From Petunia secreta (lineage: Eukaryota; Streptophyta; Magnoliopsida; Solanales; Solanaceae), in contig JARKIP010000010.1 in assembly GCA_029990175.1 (NCBI GenBank), positions 43,704,001-43,768,000 on the forward strand: a DNA stretch of 64,000 nt. Reading direction: 5' to 3'. The notes under the pieces were generated by a model. That model searched no databases, was not told the DNA's origin, and saw only the letters and a program-made list of their open reading frames with translations. Positions 23,022 to 35,185 of the stretch are shown piece by piece. Each line of letters opens with the position of its first letter. Position 1 is the stretch's first letter. A program made the position numbers and the translations under genes.

Positions 23022-23745
23022 TGATTTAGTCCAAACTGAGACAAGACATGTCCATGAACTTTGGAGAGCAGGCAGCTTGTTGGAGGGATTAACAAGCAAG
23101 TTAGCAAGCAAAGAAGGTGGAGGGGCCTTGCTAGGAAGGGAGACCGAGACCTCTTGTGCTCAACGAGCACTTGGCGAGCTAAGGGAAGATACCTAGCTGC
23201 CTTGGACATTCTTGGGCAGAATGTTAGTGTACTCAACGAGCTACTCAACAAGCTCCAATACTTTGCATTGCATAGATAGTCTACTTTAAAATAATGGCAC
23301 TATTTTGGCCCTGCATGATCTTTTACAATAAGCCTATTTAGGGTCTGTTTTATGACATTCTAGGCGTGTAGGGGATGATCTTATATAAGCCTAAGTTAGC
23401 GTTTATTTCATTAGTTTAGATTTGAGAGAAAACAAAGAAACAAGCGTTAGCCTTGGTAGAAGCTCTTTAGCTTCTTTTTATCTCCTTAAACTAAGAACTC
23501 TTGGAGATCATCACTAGCATGATTCCATGTATGGTTCAAGTCTCTTATTCTCCCTAGGAATAATCTACAAGTTGTGAGTTTGATCCATTCCTTCTTTTAA
23601 TTTCTGTTCTTCCTAACATAACTTCTTGTTTGATTGCTTCAATTCTAACATAACTTCTTGTTTGATTGCTTAAATTCTAACATAACTTCTTGTTTGATTG
23701 CTTCAATTCTATCTTTATCTTATTTTTATAATTCCGCTTACATTA
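23022..23745 (+). mobile_element. 5' LTR of element X
   Basis: Starts TGATTTAGTCC, aligned with TGATGCAGTCC at 40567 and 47426. Ends ...CCGCTTACATTA just before the primer-binding site. Small ORFs in it recur in the other X LTRs and are not conserved as proteins. Confidence 0.8.
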
Positions 23746-23747
23746 GT

Positions 23748-23760
23748 TGGTATCAGAGCT
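23748..23760 (+). promoter_or_regulatory. Primer-binding site of element X (initiator Met tRNA)
   Basis: TGGTATCAGAGCT two bases after the LTR end. Confidence 0.85.
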
Positions 23761-23970
23761 TGGAAAGGGCTTGTTTCTACAACCCCAATCATGTTCTTCG
23801 TGCCCTAGTTTTAGGTCTCTAGTTTAGGTTTCTTATTAATTTTCGTTTTTGTTAAAAAAAAAAAAGAAAAGAAAAGAAAAAAAATGTAAAAAATAGAAGA
23901 CCAGCCCTGTGTAGTAGTTGTTACACACTTAGGATTTGATAAAATTTGAAAAAGAAGTGTTTTTGATTGA

Positions 23971-24476
23971 TTCTTGAAACCCTAGTTGAGTCTTGAAACG
24001 TTTCTTCAATTTCTTGACGTATTTCTTTAATAGTTCAACCGTGATTCTTGAAATCTTGAATAGGTGCTGCGTTCTTGGACTTGAAGAACTAGTGTTCTTG
24101 AATTCTTGAATTGTTCTTGAACAATTTTAGGAGTTCTTGATTGAGTTCTTGAGGGTTCTTGACAAAAGTGCTAGAACACGTTAAAACAAAGAGAATAGAA
24201 ACGTGTGGTAAGATTCTTGAAGCAATTTCAATTGAATTCTTGAAACTTAGTTGAGTTCTTAAAAGGAAGTCATTAGAATCTTGTAAGAACAAGAGTACAA
24301 CATTATCTTGAGGGTTTGTAACATGTTCTTGGCTACATATTGTAAAGTTCTTGAACAAAGTTGAAGTTGTTAGATTGAGCTCTTGCATGTTCTTGAAACC
24401 AGCAAGTAATAGGTTGATCTTGGTGTAAAATTGAGTGTTTTCCTGAGGTTATTGGACAACAACTTGATGTTCTTGA
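23971..24476 (+). repeat. TTCTTGAA-rich leader of element X
   Basis: Ten exact TTCTTGAA octamers in about 500 bp, plus many near copies. The octamer fits the heat shock element pattern TTCnnGAA. The region lies between the primer-binding site and the gag-like reading and is non-coding. Confidence 0.75.
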
Positions 24477-24540
24477 ATAGAGAGTGAAGTAGCTTGAATT
24501 GATCCTTGAAATTCATAAGTTATACACGTTGTTGTTAGGA

Positions 24541-25369
24541 ATTACTTGCTGAAATTTTAGATTGAAAGAGAAGGAGGCACTAAAAATTGTGTTAAAAGGA
24601 AGGAACTCCAAGCCTAATTCAAGAGGAAACAACTACCAATTCAAAAAGGATAAGTTTACCCACTTTTCATAGAAGGAAATTAGTTTTCCTTAGACTTTAG
24701 GAGGGGAAACACATGCTGAAACAAGGGGAAATTTAGCAAGCTATAAACATGGAAAATTGTTGGAAAAACTAGTAAAAGTTGTCCATTGGAAAGCAAGGTA
24801 AAAGGAGGAAGACTTATTCAACTCTAAAAAGGAGAAGGAAAAACGTGTAGGGTTGTGAAGTGTAGGGAAAAGTAGTAACAATTATCCAGATCAGAGTTGG
24901 AAAACAAGAAAAAGGAGGGAAAACTTATTTACTCTTAAGAGGCTTAGTCTAGGTGCCTATTAAGGGGTAGGGAATAAGATTTTTCTTAGAATTTTCTTAT
25001 TTCTTTGTCAAACACCTCTTCTAGTTAGTAATTCTTAAATATTTTTTCTACTTGAGCTATTACTAATTTTTGAGCTTCTAGGATTTCGTGCGAATTTCAG
25101 AATTTCCAACTCTCGTAGAACTTTCTTTGCTTCAAATGCTTACTTTAAAAGAGCCGTCCATCCATAGAGTTGCATAAACTCTGTTCCGAACCATACTTGG
25201 ACATACTAGTTGGTGAATTTGCATCTTGATTCTTAAGAGATAACGAGAAATTTTTAGGTGGGGGTATTTGGAGTGTGAACTTTAAAGAGTGTGAGTGCCA
25301 TCACTAAAAGTGAGGGTGTGCAAGTGAGGTTGTTTATACTAACCTTTTCCTTCCCCGTTTTCTTGATAT
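24541..25369 (+). other. Non-coding leader of element X
   Basis: AG-rich, with no ORF of note. Contains repeated strings such as aaaaggagg...cttatt. Confidence 0.5.
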
Positions 25370-25603
25370 GTCTTTTGTAGGTACACGGACCAATAAGGAA
25401 GGTATGGTTGGCTACAAAGACAAGTTGGATGTTAGGAGTTTTTACTACACTCTCGAGGTGACTAAGGTTGAGGTAAAGAGAGTGGAAGATCGAGTTGATA
25501 GTCTCACTACTCGTGATCATTCAGGTTCTTAGTTGGATGAAATTGAGCAAAACCATAGATTGGGTAGATTTGAATTGAAGTCGAAGGGTATAGAGGATTC
25601 GTG
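25370..25603 (+). pseudogene. Gag-like N-terminal remnant of element X
   Basis: The reading that follows a CTTTTGTAGG string encodes 'RTNKEGMVGYKDKLDVRS' and a charged stretch 'VTKVEVKRVEDRVDS', which may form a coiled coil. It has an internal stop near 25530, and a further reading in another frame (25601-25897) continues the region. In LTR elements the segment after the leader is gag, so position is the main argument. No retrotrans_gag or zinc-knuckle motif is visible. It is cut at 25843, where a Z LTR fragment begins. Confidence 0.4.
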
Positions 25604-25842
25604 CTAAAGTTTGATGGTACGGATGCCAGTTGTATTACCTGGTCATTGGTTGACATGCTAAGGATACTATGCTACCAATTGAAGCATCCCTATGAATATA
25701 AGGGAGTGTGGGTTTCTGATGCAGCCGAAGTGCTCATCTCTAAATGGGATTATAAAGAGTTTGTGTGGTGTGAAGTATATTCTTTACGTTCTTGTGATGT
25801 TTGGTTAGGTTACCATGGTTGTACAATAAGGAGTTTCTATAT

Positions 25843-26206
25843 TAACACGACCCGGATTTCTGGCTTGGCCGTGCGGGCACCCTACATCCTCCCCTAGACC
25901 CGTCGGGTGAACCCTTACCAACTGAATCAGGAAAATAAATATTAATCCAACTCATAAATAAGAACAAGATTTAGAAAAACACAGACATACTGATACTTCT
26001 AAGCTGTACAAAAAAAATTACAGCTGACTACGCAACATACTAGGTTTAGGGCTATCCAGACAGACATCTAAGAATACAAATGAAGCAAAAATATCTCCTG
26101 AAGGGAACAAAATACAACTGAGATAATAATCATAAAATTGGTGGCCATACTGAACAAAAGTTGGCCATACTGAACATACTAGGTTTAGGGCTATCCAGAC
26201 AGACAT
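25843..26206 (-). mobile_element. Z-family LTR fragment at the left edge of V
   Basis: Starts taacacgacccgg, as in the Z LTRs, and keeps about 360 bp of the LTR 3' part (minus strand). Its right end contains a 38-bp direct repeat (26034-26071 and 26173-26210), after which V sequence begins at a shared ctaatag. Confidence 0.8.
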
Positions 26207-27852
26207 CTAATAGCTTGTTTCAAATTCATAATTCTAACTAGTTTTGTATTTATGACAATATTTTGTTCTCTCTGAATCAATGTCATTTTTCCTGTTTGAA
26301 ATCTATTTTGTCAAGAGGAATAGAAGCTTAGTTTCCTCTCCTGATATGTGTATTTTCTTGCATCCTATAAACTATGTAAATCAACTCTTAAGTTGAAGTA
26401 GGCTGTTTAAGTTCTTTCTTTTGGTCTTATAATCGAAAAATGTTAATCAAAGTGATAAGCACTGAGAAATGTTGTTTTCTGTCTTGAGGTAGGCAAGTGT
26501 CATTCGCTTTTACCTAACCTTTTTTTTTACTCATTTGTTTGTCACTGTTTGCGCATACTAATTCATTCTTTTCTTTGTTTCTTTGATATGAAAATACAAC
26601 TTTGGGACTAGTTGCTAAACTCACAAATGGGATGGCTACATGCATTGGAAGTTAATTGATCCGCTCCGCATTTTCGGGACTTGATATCCCCAAAAATGTA
26701 AAAGAAAAAAAAAATGAAAATCACAAAGTCCAAGGCTCAATGATTGAGTTTGCGCTTCCGGGTTCTATCTTCTAAACTCTATCCTTCCCTGCTCCCTTAG
26801 AAAATGTATGTTGTATAGGATTTTCCCATAGACCGGATTAGTAGCCCTGTATGATAGAAATGATATTTGAATTAAGAATAACTATTGTAAATCACTTAAA
26901 TTGTTTTTATATGAATGCTTTGTATCATTTCTTTTCGAATCGCCAATTAATTTATGGATGTTTAGAATCATTGGTCAATTAATGAGTGCAAAATCAAATT
27001 CGACTAAAAAAATCGTATCCTCGTCATAAATCGCATTTGAATTGCTTTTTTATTTATTATATTAAATATTCAATTATTTATTTATCTAATCTAATTTATT
27101 TATTTAGTTAATCAATTAAATTTTAATCCTTTATTTATTCATTTACTTAATCTAATTTATTAAATTTCAATTAATAATTTATTTAATCAATTAAATATTC
27201 ATTCATTTATTTAATTAATTAATCAATTATTACTCATTTACTCCTTTATTTAATTAAAATTGATAAGTATTCATTTATTTAATTAAGTTATTTATTTGCT
27301 TATTTATTTATCTATTTATTCCATCAATTAATTAATCTCTTTATTATTATCCAATTATTTATTTAATGTGTTTTACTTAATTATCTAATTTCATTTAACC
27401 GTTACTTATTTAATTAATTAATTAATTAATTGATTATTATTTCATTATCTATTTAATTAATCTTAAATTGGATCATTTATTTATCTACGTATCGACATAA
27501 TTAAAATCTTATCTTATTTATATTATTCATATTATCCTTATATAAAATTAGCTTTATATATTTATTATCCTTAACAAATTCGTGAAAACCGCCGGATTAA
27601 CCGCATTTAGCGGATTTTCGAAAGTGCTCCCGCAAGGGACCTTCTTTCGAATTTAAAAGAATCACTTACCTAGAATCTCTGAATTTAATTTTCTTTTAAA
27701 ATAAAGATTAAATTACACTCTTTAGTTAACTTAGGTTCCTAATAATCCTTAAATTAGGTGGCGACTCCAAAGAAAACCCCTTGGAGTCCCATTTTGTTGA
27801 AATCAAATCCCGGTGCATACTTGTGTGCATTATTTTTTGGGAGGGTTCAACA
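26207..27852 (+). mobile_element. Truncated 5' LTR of V
   Basis: Aligns with 38428-40168 of the 3' LTR, missing the first 2.6 kb. It has its own small deletions (one of about 95 bp near 26495). A long ATTT/TTAA-rich stretch (27040-27560) is shared with 39360-39880. Ends GAGGGTTCAACA. Confidence 0.88.
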
Positions 27853-27855
27853 GCG

Positions 27856-27873
27856 TGGCGACTCCGCTGGGGA
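27856..27873 (+). promoter_or_regulatory. Primer-binding site of V
   Basis: TGGCGACTCCGCTGGGGA begins three bases after the LTR end. This form is typical for Ogre/Tat elements, where it is ascribed to an arginine tRNA. I did not check it against a tRNA sequence. Confidence 0.75.
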
Positions 27874-29651
27874 ATACGCAAATAGTTCTAACCAAAAGGC
27901 TTTCACGAATTTGTTTGTTTGTATTGTTTGGGTTGTATGCCGATACTAGTATGCGTAACTTATTTAATTATTGCGTTTGTATGTTGAAACTGGCATGATT
28001 ATATCTACTGTTTATTTGCGAGCATGCTTAATTAATTTAATTGATCGCTGTGTGTCACGATAGCATGTCACTACACCCTCTTTGTGCACATATAAACTGG
28101 CATTCCGTTCATACTTCCCCCACTCCTGGGAACCTCTTGCATTCTCACTCAAATATCTGCGAGGTGTGTGCATACGCACCCTCACTTTCTTCCACTAAAG
28201 AACCCTTTGACGAGTTGGTGTACCGGCGGATTGTCATGGGAGTAATTCGACCACGAAGCCGCCTGCCACTCACCTGTTAGCCTCAACCGTTAACCCACTC
28301 TTAGAATAAGCTTTAGGAGCATGCATGCATTTACACCTTAGTCTGGACCCGGTCCTTGGTACCGCCTCAATAGTTAGGAAACCGCCCTTACGTCAGCGGT
28401 TTCTTGAAACCCAACGACAATGCATATTATGTGCTATGTGATGACGATCCTCAGTCCTAACCATGTTTTGAGCAAAATCAGATTTGAAATTTTGTCTCCT
28501 ATGTTGTCTTTTAGGTCAGAAAATGGAAGAATTTAGCGGAATTGAGATCATAGACAGAATTGCAGTCTGGGGGAAGTTAGGCTTATTTGGTTGGTTTGTG
28601 TTTTGGAGATGGCCTAGTGTAGTGAGATCTAAGAGGCGAAGCCCCTGGTGTCTTTAAAAGGATCATTGGGGTCCCTCTCATGAATGGCTTTGCGTGTGTG
28701 CAGGCCTATGTTGATTATCCAGCTGCAACCTTATAAAATTGAAGTACGCTTGTCGCATACTAGGAGAGCGAAGCCCCTATGTCTTTGAATGACCAGTGGG
28801 GTCCCTCCTTGAAGACCAGTGCGGTCTTGGCTACCTAGGAAACTGAGAGGCTTGATCAAAGCCGAGGACCAATGAGGAGCCCTATGAACAAGGTCTGTGA
28901 ACCTTGCAAAACCTGGGAAGCTGAGAGGCTTGGCTAAAGCCGATGACCAGTGAGGTTTTATTTTTGAAAGGCCAATTGGCGCCTTTCATGATTTACAGTC
29001 GGGTATTGTGAAAGCAGTTGAAATTTTCACACCTAGATGTTTTAAAATAATTGGGAGTTGTGATTGGAGGAGTATGGATATTTGCAAAAGGTATGGAGGA
29101 TTGTTTCAGGTTTAGGCATTTGGGTTTAAAATTTGGCGTAGATGTTGTGGAGAGCATGAGCTGTGTTAGAATGTCGAGTTGATACCAACTTTTGGAAGTT
29201 AGTTGGGGTAATGGAATTGCAATGTCAAGGCGGAGAGATGATTGTTATCGATTATTGTTATTATTATTGCTTACTCTAAATCTGAATCGCTCAAAACTGG
29301 CATGAACTATTTTTCGTTACCACTTATTTGCGCGTCTTAGGCCCACCTCTGGCAAAGAGGCACCTTACAGGGTAGGAAATGTTCGCATTTTCATTTATGC
29401 TCAACTACTTGTGTTTGCCACACGTCAACTAGTTTAAAATGCAAAGCGCTACGTGATGCGCGCTATGTGATTTGTGTGCAATTTTGCCAATGACATGCAA
29501 ACTAACATGGTTACTTTTGAACTTTTTCTTTTGTTTTGTTTATCCCCCCAAAGAGAGGTTTGATTTGTGCTGATTTAAGCTGGCTGATCACTCCTATTAC
29601 ACAAGGGCAAAGGACCAATCTACATGCTGGTACACATTTCCACAACTGACA
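27874..29651 (+). other. 5' leader of V
   Basis: Non-coding; the extra upstream ORF of full Ogre elements is not apparent. Contains two pairs of direct repeats: gcgaagcccc...ggggtccct at about 28638 and 28770, and gctgagaggctt...aaagccga (or a close variant) at about 28843 and 28918. These have short self-complementary arms (CCCC/GGGG and GGCTT/AAGCC). Confidence 0.6.
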
Positions 29652-31781
29652 ATGACTGGAATAGATGATGAACCTCGGAATACCGAGAAAAATCCTGCAA
29701 CTCCTGAATCGTCAAGAGGAAATGTCATTATTGCTCAAGACGAACTGATTCTTGAAATGGCTAAGGAACTACAGATGTTAAAAGATGAGTTGGCTGCGGT
29801 AAAAGGGCAAACTCCTAAAAACACGCCGCTGCGTCGGCCCGATGCATCCCACTCTCTGGGTCAAATGGGGCAATCTCTGGGACAATCTCTGAACTCAATT
29901 GACGGGGCCGCCAATATGAGCACACCTTTGAACACCCACAATTCTCTAAAAGCACCAGCCCACCAAAGCAACTTGCCACTTGTCCAAGCTCCACCTCCAA
30001 ATAACGCTCAATCTAGCCAAACCATTAACCGACCACCCATCTACCCATCACATCAACAACACCCATCATACACCCCGCACCCTGCCAATACTTATTATTA
30101 GACAAACACTCCATATCCATACCAAACCTCCACTTACCAAAATGAACCCATCCCGCAAGCTTATACTAAAAATCTACCCGCACCATTAGTCCAAGTGGCG
30201 GTATCTGGCGGGCAAGATGTTCCTATTGTGCAAATTGATGATTACACCAATCCTCCTTATGTGAAGTTTCAAAATGGTGTTAGAAGAGCCGAAAAAGCAG
30301 TCGATGGGGGTGAAGATTTGGAGAAAAAGGTACAAGGTTGGGTGATGAGTGCTCTTAGCAAAGCATCAAAAGGCAAGGACAAGTAAAGTCTAGAATATGA
30401 AGACTTGTGCGTTCATCCTGGGATTGAATACCCAGAAGGGTACAAAGTACCAAAGTTTGTTATGTTTGATGGCAAAGGCAATCCCCGAGCCCATTTGAGA
30501 AGGTACTGTGAAACCTTGGGAGTGGGGAAGAATGAAGAGCTCCGTATGAAATCATTCATTCATAGTCTCGAAGGCGAAGCTTTAGACTGGTACTCCGAGC
30601 AGGATCCCTCAAAATTGATTAACTGGAGGAGTATGGCTCACGACTTCATGGAGCGTTTTGGTTTCTATGCTGAAATACCATTAGATTAGTTGGCTATTGC
30701 AAGGTTTAAGAAGAAGCCGACCGAGACTTTTAGGGAATACGCAGTACGTTGGAGGAGTGAGGCGGCCAAAGTTAAGCCTCCCATGAGTGATGAAGAGTTT
30801 GTGGGACATTTCATCGAGACATTGGATGAATTTTACTATGATCGAATGGCATCCATGACTAACTCTACTTTTGCCAATCTAGTGAAAACGGGGGAGATGT
30901 ATGAAGCTGGTTTGAAATCTGGTAGGATCACAAATTTGGCCGCTTTGCAAGCTACAAGTAAGGCAATCCAGTCTGGGTTTGGTAATGGCTTTAACAAAAA
31001 GAAGAAAGAGGAAGTGGAAGCTGTTGTGGGGGACATCGAGCGTCGATCGACTGTAAAGTTGAATTTTGACAATTCGTCTGCTTTTCCCACCTACCAAAGC
31101 CCATATTACCCAAATTACCCCACTCACTACCAGATGCCACCTGTTCCTTATCCGGTTTACAATGCACGAGCAAATTACTACCAACCTAGAGCACATGCAC
31201 CTAATCAATACCCTCGTCAAACAAATTTTCAAGCACCCCAGAATTACCAGCCTCGTCCTCCTGTTCGTCCCAATGTGCAAGGGTTTAATCAGAATTACGA
31301 AAGGAGAGCAACCAAAACCTATACTCCTCTAGCCGAGTCATATGGCCAGCTTTTTGAGAGATTAAGGAATGCAGGAGTTGTGCAGCCTATCCCTGATAAC
31401 ACTCCAAACCCTCATCCAAATTGGTATGATGCAAATAAGCACTGTACTTATCACTCAGGAGCAGCCGGCCATGATATTGAGAGATGTTATACTTTCAAAG
31501 ATAAGGTCGATGGTCTAATCAAAGCGGGCACCATTCAACTCACCAGCACTCAGCCAAATATGCATGATAATCCTCTTCCCAATCATGGTAACAATGCAGT
31601 TAATATGATTTCTCTTGAGGAAGAGCCAAATCTGAAGGGCACCATAGTCTCTATTTATGATTTAAAGGTTGATAATATTGCTTCTAAGGTACCTAAGCAA
31701 GCACTAACTCTGTTGCCAAAGAATGGGGGAGCTTTTGGCCTAGGTGGCAACCCCGCTGAAAGAAAGATGGAAAAAGGCTGA
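29652..31781 (+). pseudogene. gag of element V with three in-frame stops
   Basis: One reading frame runs 710 codons from an ATG at 29652 and is broken only by stops at codons 150 (TAG), 245 (TAA) and 346 (TAG). The order is a coiled-coil-like N-terminus ('ELILEMAKELQMLKDELAAV'), a Gln/Pro/Asn-rich linker, the retrotrans_gag domain from about codon 259 ('PKFVMFDGKGNPRAHLRRYC', 'LEGEALDWY', 'FREYAVRWRSEAAKV'), a Tyr/Pro-rich linker, and a variant zinc knuckle near codon 596 (C-x2-H-x5-H-x4-C). Gag forms the particle that packages element RNA. The frame is otherwise preserved, which suggests recent inactivation. Confidence 0.85.
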
Positions 31782-32019
31782 GTCTGAGAAGAAGCCGACT
31801 AGTGTCATACCACAGTCTCTTTTACCATTGAACCAGTCATTTGTCCAAGCACCAGAAATGGCCATGCAGAATTTAATTGAAGGTGTTTGCAGCCTATTCT
31901 TGAATGATGGATTGAAATACAGTGCAACTATTGAAGATTTTGAGAAAGAGCCACATGTACAGAATGCTGAACCAAGTCATGTGATGGCTAATTGGACTTG
32001 TGGTCCAAAAGAGACTTGA
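31744..32019 (+). pseudogene. Protease-proximal linker remnant of V
   Basis: A 91-codon reading overlaps the end of gag in another frame. It continues Tat-type polyprotein text (for example 'PLKERWKKAESEKKPTSVIP', 'IEGVCSLFLNDGL') and ends at a TGA. It looks like the region between the gag zinc knuckle and protease, shifted by one frame change near 31744-31780. No D-T/S-G protease site follows. After 32019 the sequence passes straight into the 3' non-coding region, which marks the deletion of pol. Confidence 0.5.
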
Positions 32020-32796
32020 TGAATGAACTCGTTATTTTTGTTTTGGCATCACAGTCAGCTTGAGGCCCTGAACTGTGTTTTGCACTTTGTTTATGTTTAT
32101 GTCTATGTCTATGTCTATGTCTTTCAAACTCTTTTAAATCCTGCATGCTTACTTTTATGTTGTATGCCTCCCTAAATTAGGTTTTGAATAAACAAATGCA
32201 CTTTATTCCTACCTTATTATTTTGCTATACTTTAATTATTCATGGGCTTTATTATTTGCTTTTGATTAATATACTTACTATTGTTTCAAATTAAAAATAA
32301 CAAAACCTGCTTGAACTTGGCTTGTGACCTATAACGAAACAACTGAATAATTTAAGGATGATGCATTGGAAAGTTACTCTTGCACTCTTTAGATATTACA
32401 TTACCGTTAGAACTTCAAACTGGGGCAACTTTATTTGCCGGCAATTGGAGCCGAAGCGTTTTATCTATACAAATGGAAGACCTTTATTTGAGAAACCATT
32501 CAAGAAGATAAGTTGGAAGATGTTGAATGCGCAAAGAGGAGATTTGAATAGTTTACTTCAAACCGGGGCAATTGGTGTTGAAGAATCTCTTTCCTAACTA
32601 AGAAGAAGCAATGGGAAAATTTGCGCCAAGTTGGCAATGTCATTATGTGGAAGAACACTAATCCTGACAGATATTTATAATCAAGTTTGGCCAAAGGTAA
32701 TCAACGCAGATGCCGTCAAAAGATACTATGTCTGAAGCAACCGCAAGTTAGCGTTGGTTTGGATGTAATCTTTGATGTAATGCGAACTACGCGTAA

Positions 32797-32845
32797 CTTG
32801 ATTCCCGAGGCGGGATACGTATGCAACTCATATAGAGTTCGGTTG
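32797..32845 (+). repeat. Two-hairpin motif of V, copy 1
   Basis: CTTGATTCCCG-agg-CGGGATACGTATGCA, then AACTC-atata-GAGTT and CGGT. Confidence 0.75.
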
Positions 32846-32900
32846 CGCTAGCACAGGAATCCTCTATTTCCTCATTTATGTAATTTTGAACTAATTCTGA

Positions 32901-32954
32901 CCTGATTCCTGTAATGGAGACAGGATAAGTAGGCAATCCCCATCGGATTCGGTC
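32901..32954 (+). repeat. Two-hairpin motif of V, copy 2
   Basis: CCTGATT, then CCTGT/ACAGG arms, ATAAGTAGGCA, then AATCC/GGATT arms and CGGTC. Confidence 0.75.
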
Positions 32955-33109
32955 AAAATATTGTAATACCTTAAGCTTGTTTATCTTTTATGATGTAATT
33001 CCGAACTATGCATCTGGGCAGATGTGTATGTTTTTCAATTCGGATGCGGTTTCGTACTTAGATTGCCATACTTCCCAAAAAATCTTTATGTAAGCAGAAC
33101 TACGTACAG

Positions 33110-33156
33110 CCTGATTCCCGTGGAGGGATACGTAGGCGCTCTTAACGGGCTCGACT
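33110..33156 (+). repeat. Two-hairpin motif of V, copy 3
   Basis: CCTGATT, then TCCC/GGGA arms and TACGTAGGC. The second hairpin is not convincing in this copy. Confidence 0.65.
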
Positions 33157-34423
33157 CCATAATATTAAAATTTTCAGTTTCTCCTAAGGCAAGCAACTGG
33201 AGAAAATTTTGCAAGATGAATTGAAGATATGGAAGATAGAAACTGGGGCAAATTTTGCAAAAAGAGTTCGAAGGCATAAAGATTATAACTGGAGCAGATT
33301 TTTGCCAAATTGGTATTGCTTGTCAAAGGATGAAGTGGCAAAGTTCCAAAAGTATTCAAGATTAGCACAAGTTGCAAAGACAAAGGACGTTCAGTTTGTT
33401 TCAAAATATGTCATGAGTTTGAGTTAAAGCATAAACTTTTAAATGCATTATAACTTTCGGTTGCATATCAATGATTATTTGTTTAATATTTCATCAAATT
33501 ACTTTACTTTGCCTCTGTCTTGAAATATTATACAATATTGAGTTCATAAATCAAGAATCTGAGTATAATTTGCAAGCTCAAGTCTAAAGAAGAACGAGGG
33601 AGCAGCGGCATCAAGTTCAAGATGAATCAGCACAAATCAAACTCCCTAATCCAAAACTAACAAATTTTTCTTTGAGAGCAGGAACGAGAAAGCTTGCAAT
33701 GAGAGGATCATTTGCACTATGGATGAACAATTTATTGAACGTGCATCCAAAGTTGCCTTGCAAATTGCGTCGCATTGCCATTTTCATGACTTAAAGCATT
33801 ATGCTCTGTCATGAGTTATTGCCGAACAGGCGGCATTTCCACCTCTATGACTTTCATTCTTAATAGGCGAAAAAGCCGAGGCTTGTTTTGTGTTTTCAAA
33901 ACTAAGCCAAATATGGCATCGCTTTATTTCGGATGATAATCCGCACAAGGCCATCCTTGCTGGATTGTCTCGCCAATTGATTTATCAATTGCTATCGCAC
34001 CGACTACATTTCCGCACTACTTTTCTTTGCACTTGCTTTGAATTATGTCCTCGCACTTGCTTTAAAATTAACGCCTTGCTTTACTCTTCCAGGTTGACCA
34101 TCGGCTACGAGGATCCCCTTTGTTGGACTATCTCGCCTATTGATTCGCCAAACGGCTCTTGCTTTGCTCTACATTCCCGCACTGCTTTTCTTTGCACTGG
34201 CTTTAAATTATGTCATCACACTTGCTTTAAAATGAATTCCTTGCTTTACGTTCTTCAGGTTGACCACCAGGCGGGGCTTCTCTCTTGTTGGACTTTCACA
34301 CCTGTTGATTCGCTAAATCGCTTTTGTGTCGCTTTACATTTCACGCTAAATTGCCTTGCACTTGCTTTCAATTATGACTTTGCACTTGCTTTATATTATG
34401 AACCGCTTTACTTTTAGCTTAGC

Positions 34424-35185
34424 AGGTTAACAGGTCAGCCCCGAGACCCTCCTTGCTTCGTGCCGGACCGGTTCGCCAGCTGATTTGTAGACAATCAATT
34501 CCAAGACCCTCCTTGCTGCGTGCCCGACCGGCTTGCCAGTTGATTCGTCAAGATGTTCAAATTGCCTTGCACTTGCTTTTAATTATGACTTTGCACTTGC
34601 TTTATATTATGAACCGCTTTACTTTTAGCTTAGCAGGTTAACAGGTCAGCCCCGAGACCCTCCTTGCTTCGTGTTGGACCGGTTCGCCAGCTGATTTGTG
34701 GACAATCAATTCCAAGACCCTCCTTGCTGCGTGCCCGACCGGCTTGCCAGTTGATTTGTCAAGATGTTCAAATTGCCTTGCACTTGCTTTCAATTATGAT
34801 TTTGCACTTGCTTTATTTTATGAACCGCTTTATTTTTAGCTTAGCAGGTTAACAGGTCAGCCCCGAGACCCTCCTTGCTTCATGCCGGACCGATTCGCCA
34901 GCTGCTTTGTAGACAATCAATTCCAAGACCCTCCTTGCTGCGTGCCCGACCGGCTTGCTAGTTGATTCGTCAAGATGTTCAAATTGCCTGGCACTTGCTT
35001 TCATTTATGACTTTGCACTTACTTTATATTATGGACCGCTTTACTTTTAGCTTAACAGGTTAACAGGTCAGCCCCGAGACCCTCCTTGCTTCGTGCCGGA
35101 CCGGTTCGCCAGCTGATTTGTTTGACAATCAACCCCAAGACCCTCCTTGCTTCATGCCCGACCGGCTTGCAAGTTGATTTGTCAA
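34424..35185 (+). repeat. 211-bp tandem array, three full units and a partial one
   Basis: Unit starts (aggttaacaggtcagcc) at 34424, 34635, 34846 and 35057. Each unit contains two related halves with 'agaccctccttgct(t/g)cgtgcc(g/c)gaccgg'. ORFs in it repeat the same peptide and are not genes. Confidence 0.92.

Noticed and set aside
23748..23760. tRNA gene suggested by TGGTATCAGAGC (also at 10299 and 17378)
   Set aside because: These are isolated primer-binding sites next to LTR ends; no tRNA cloverleaf surrounds them.
33890..34852. ORFs with Leu/His/Cys-rich repeats in the V 3' region
   Set aside because: They follow the 211-bp repeat and its decayed precursor, and have no conserved domain.
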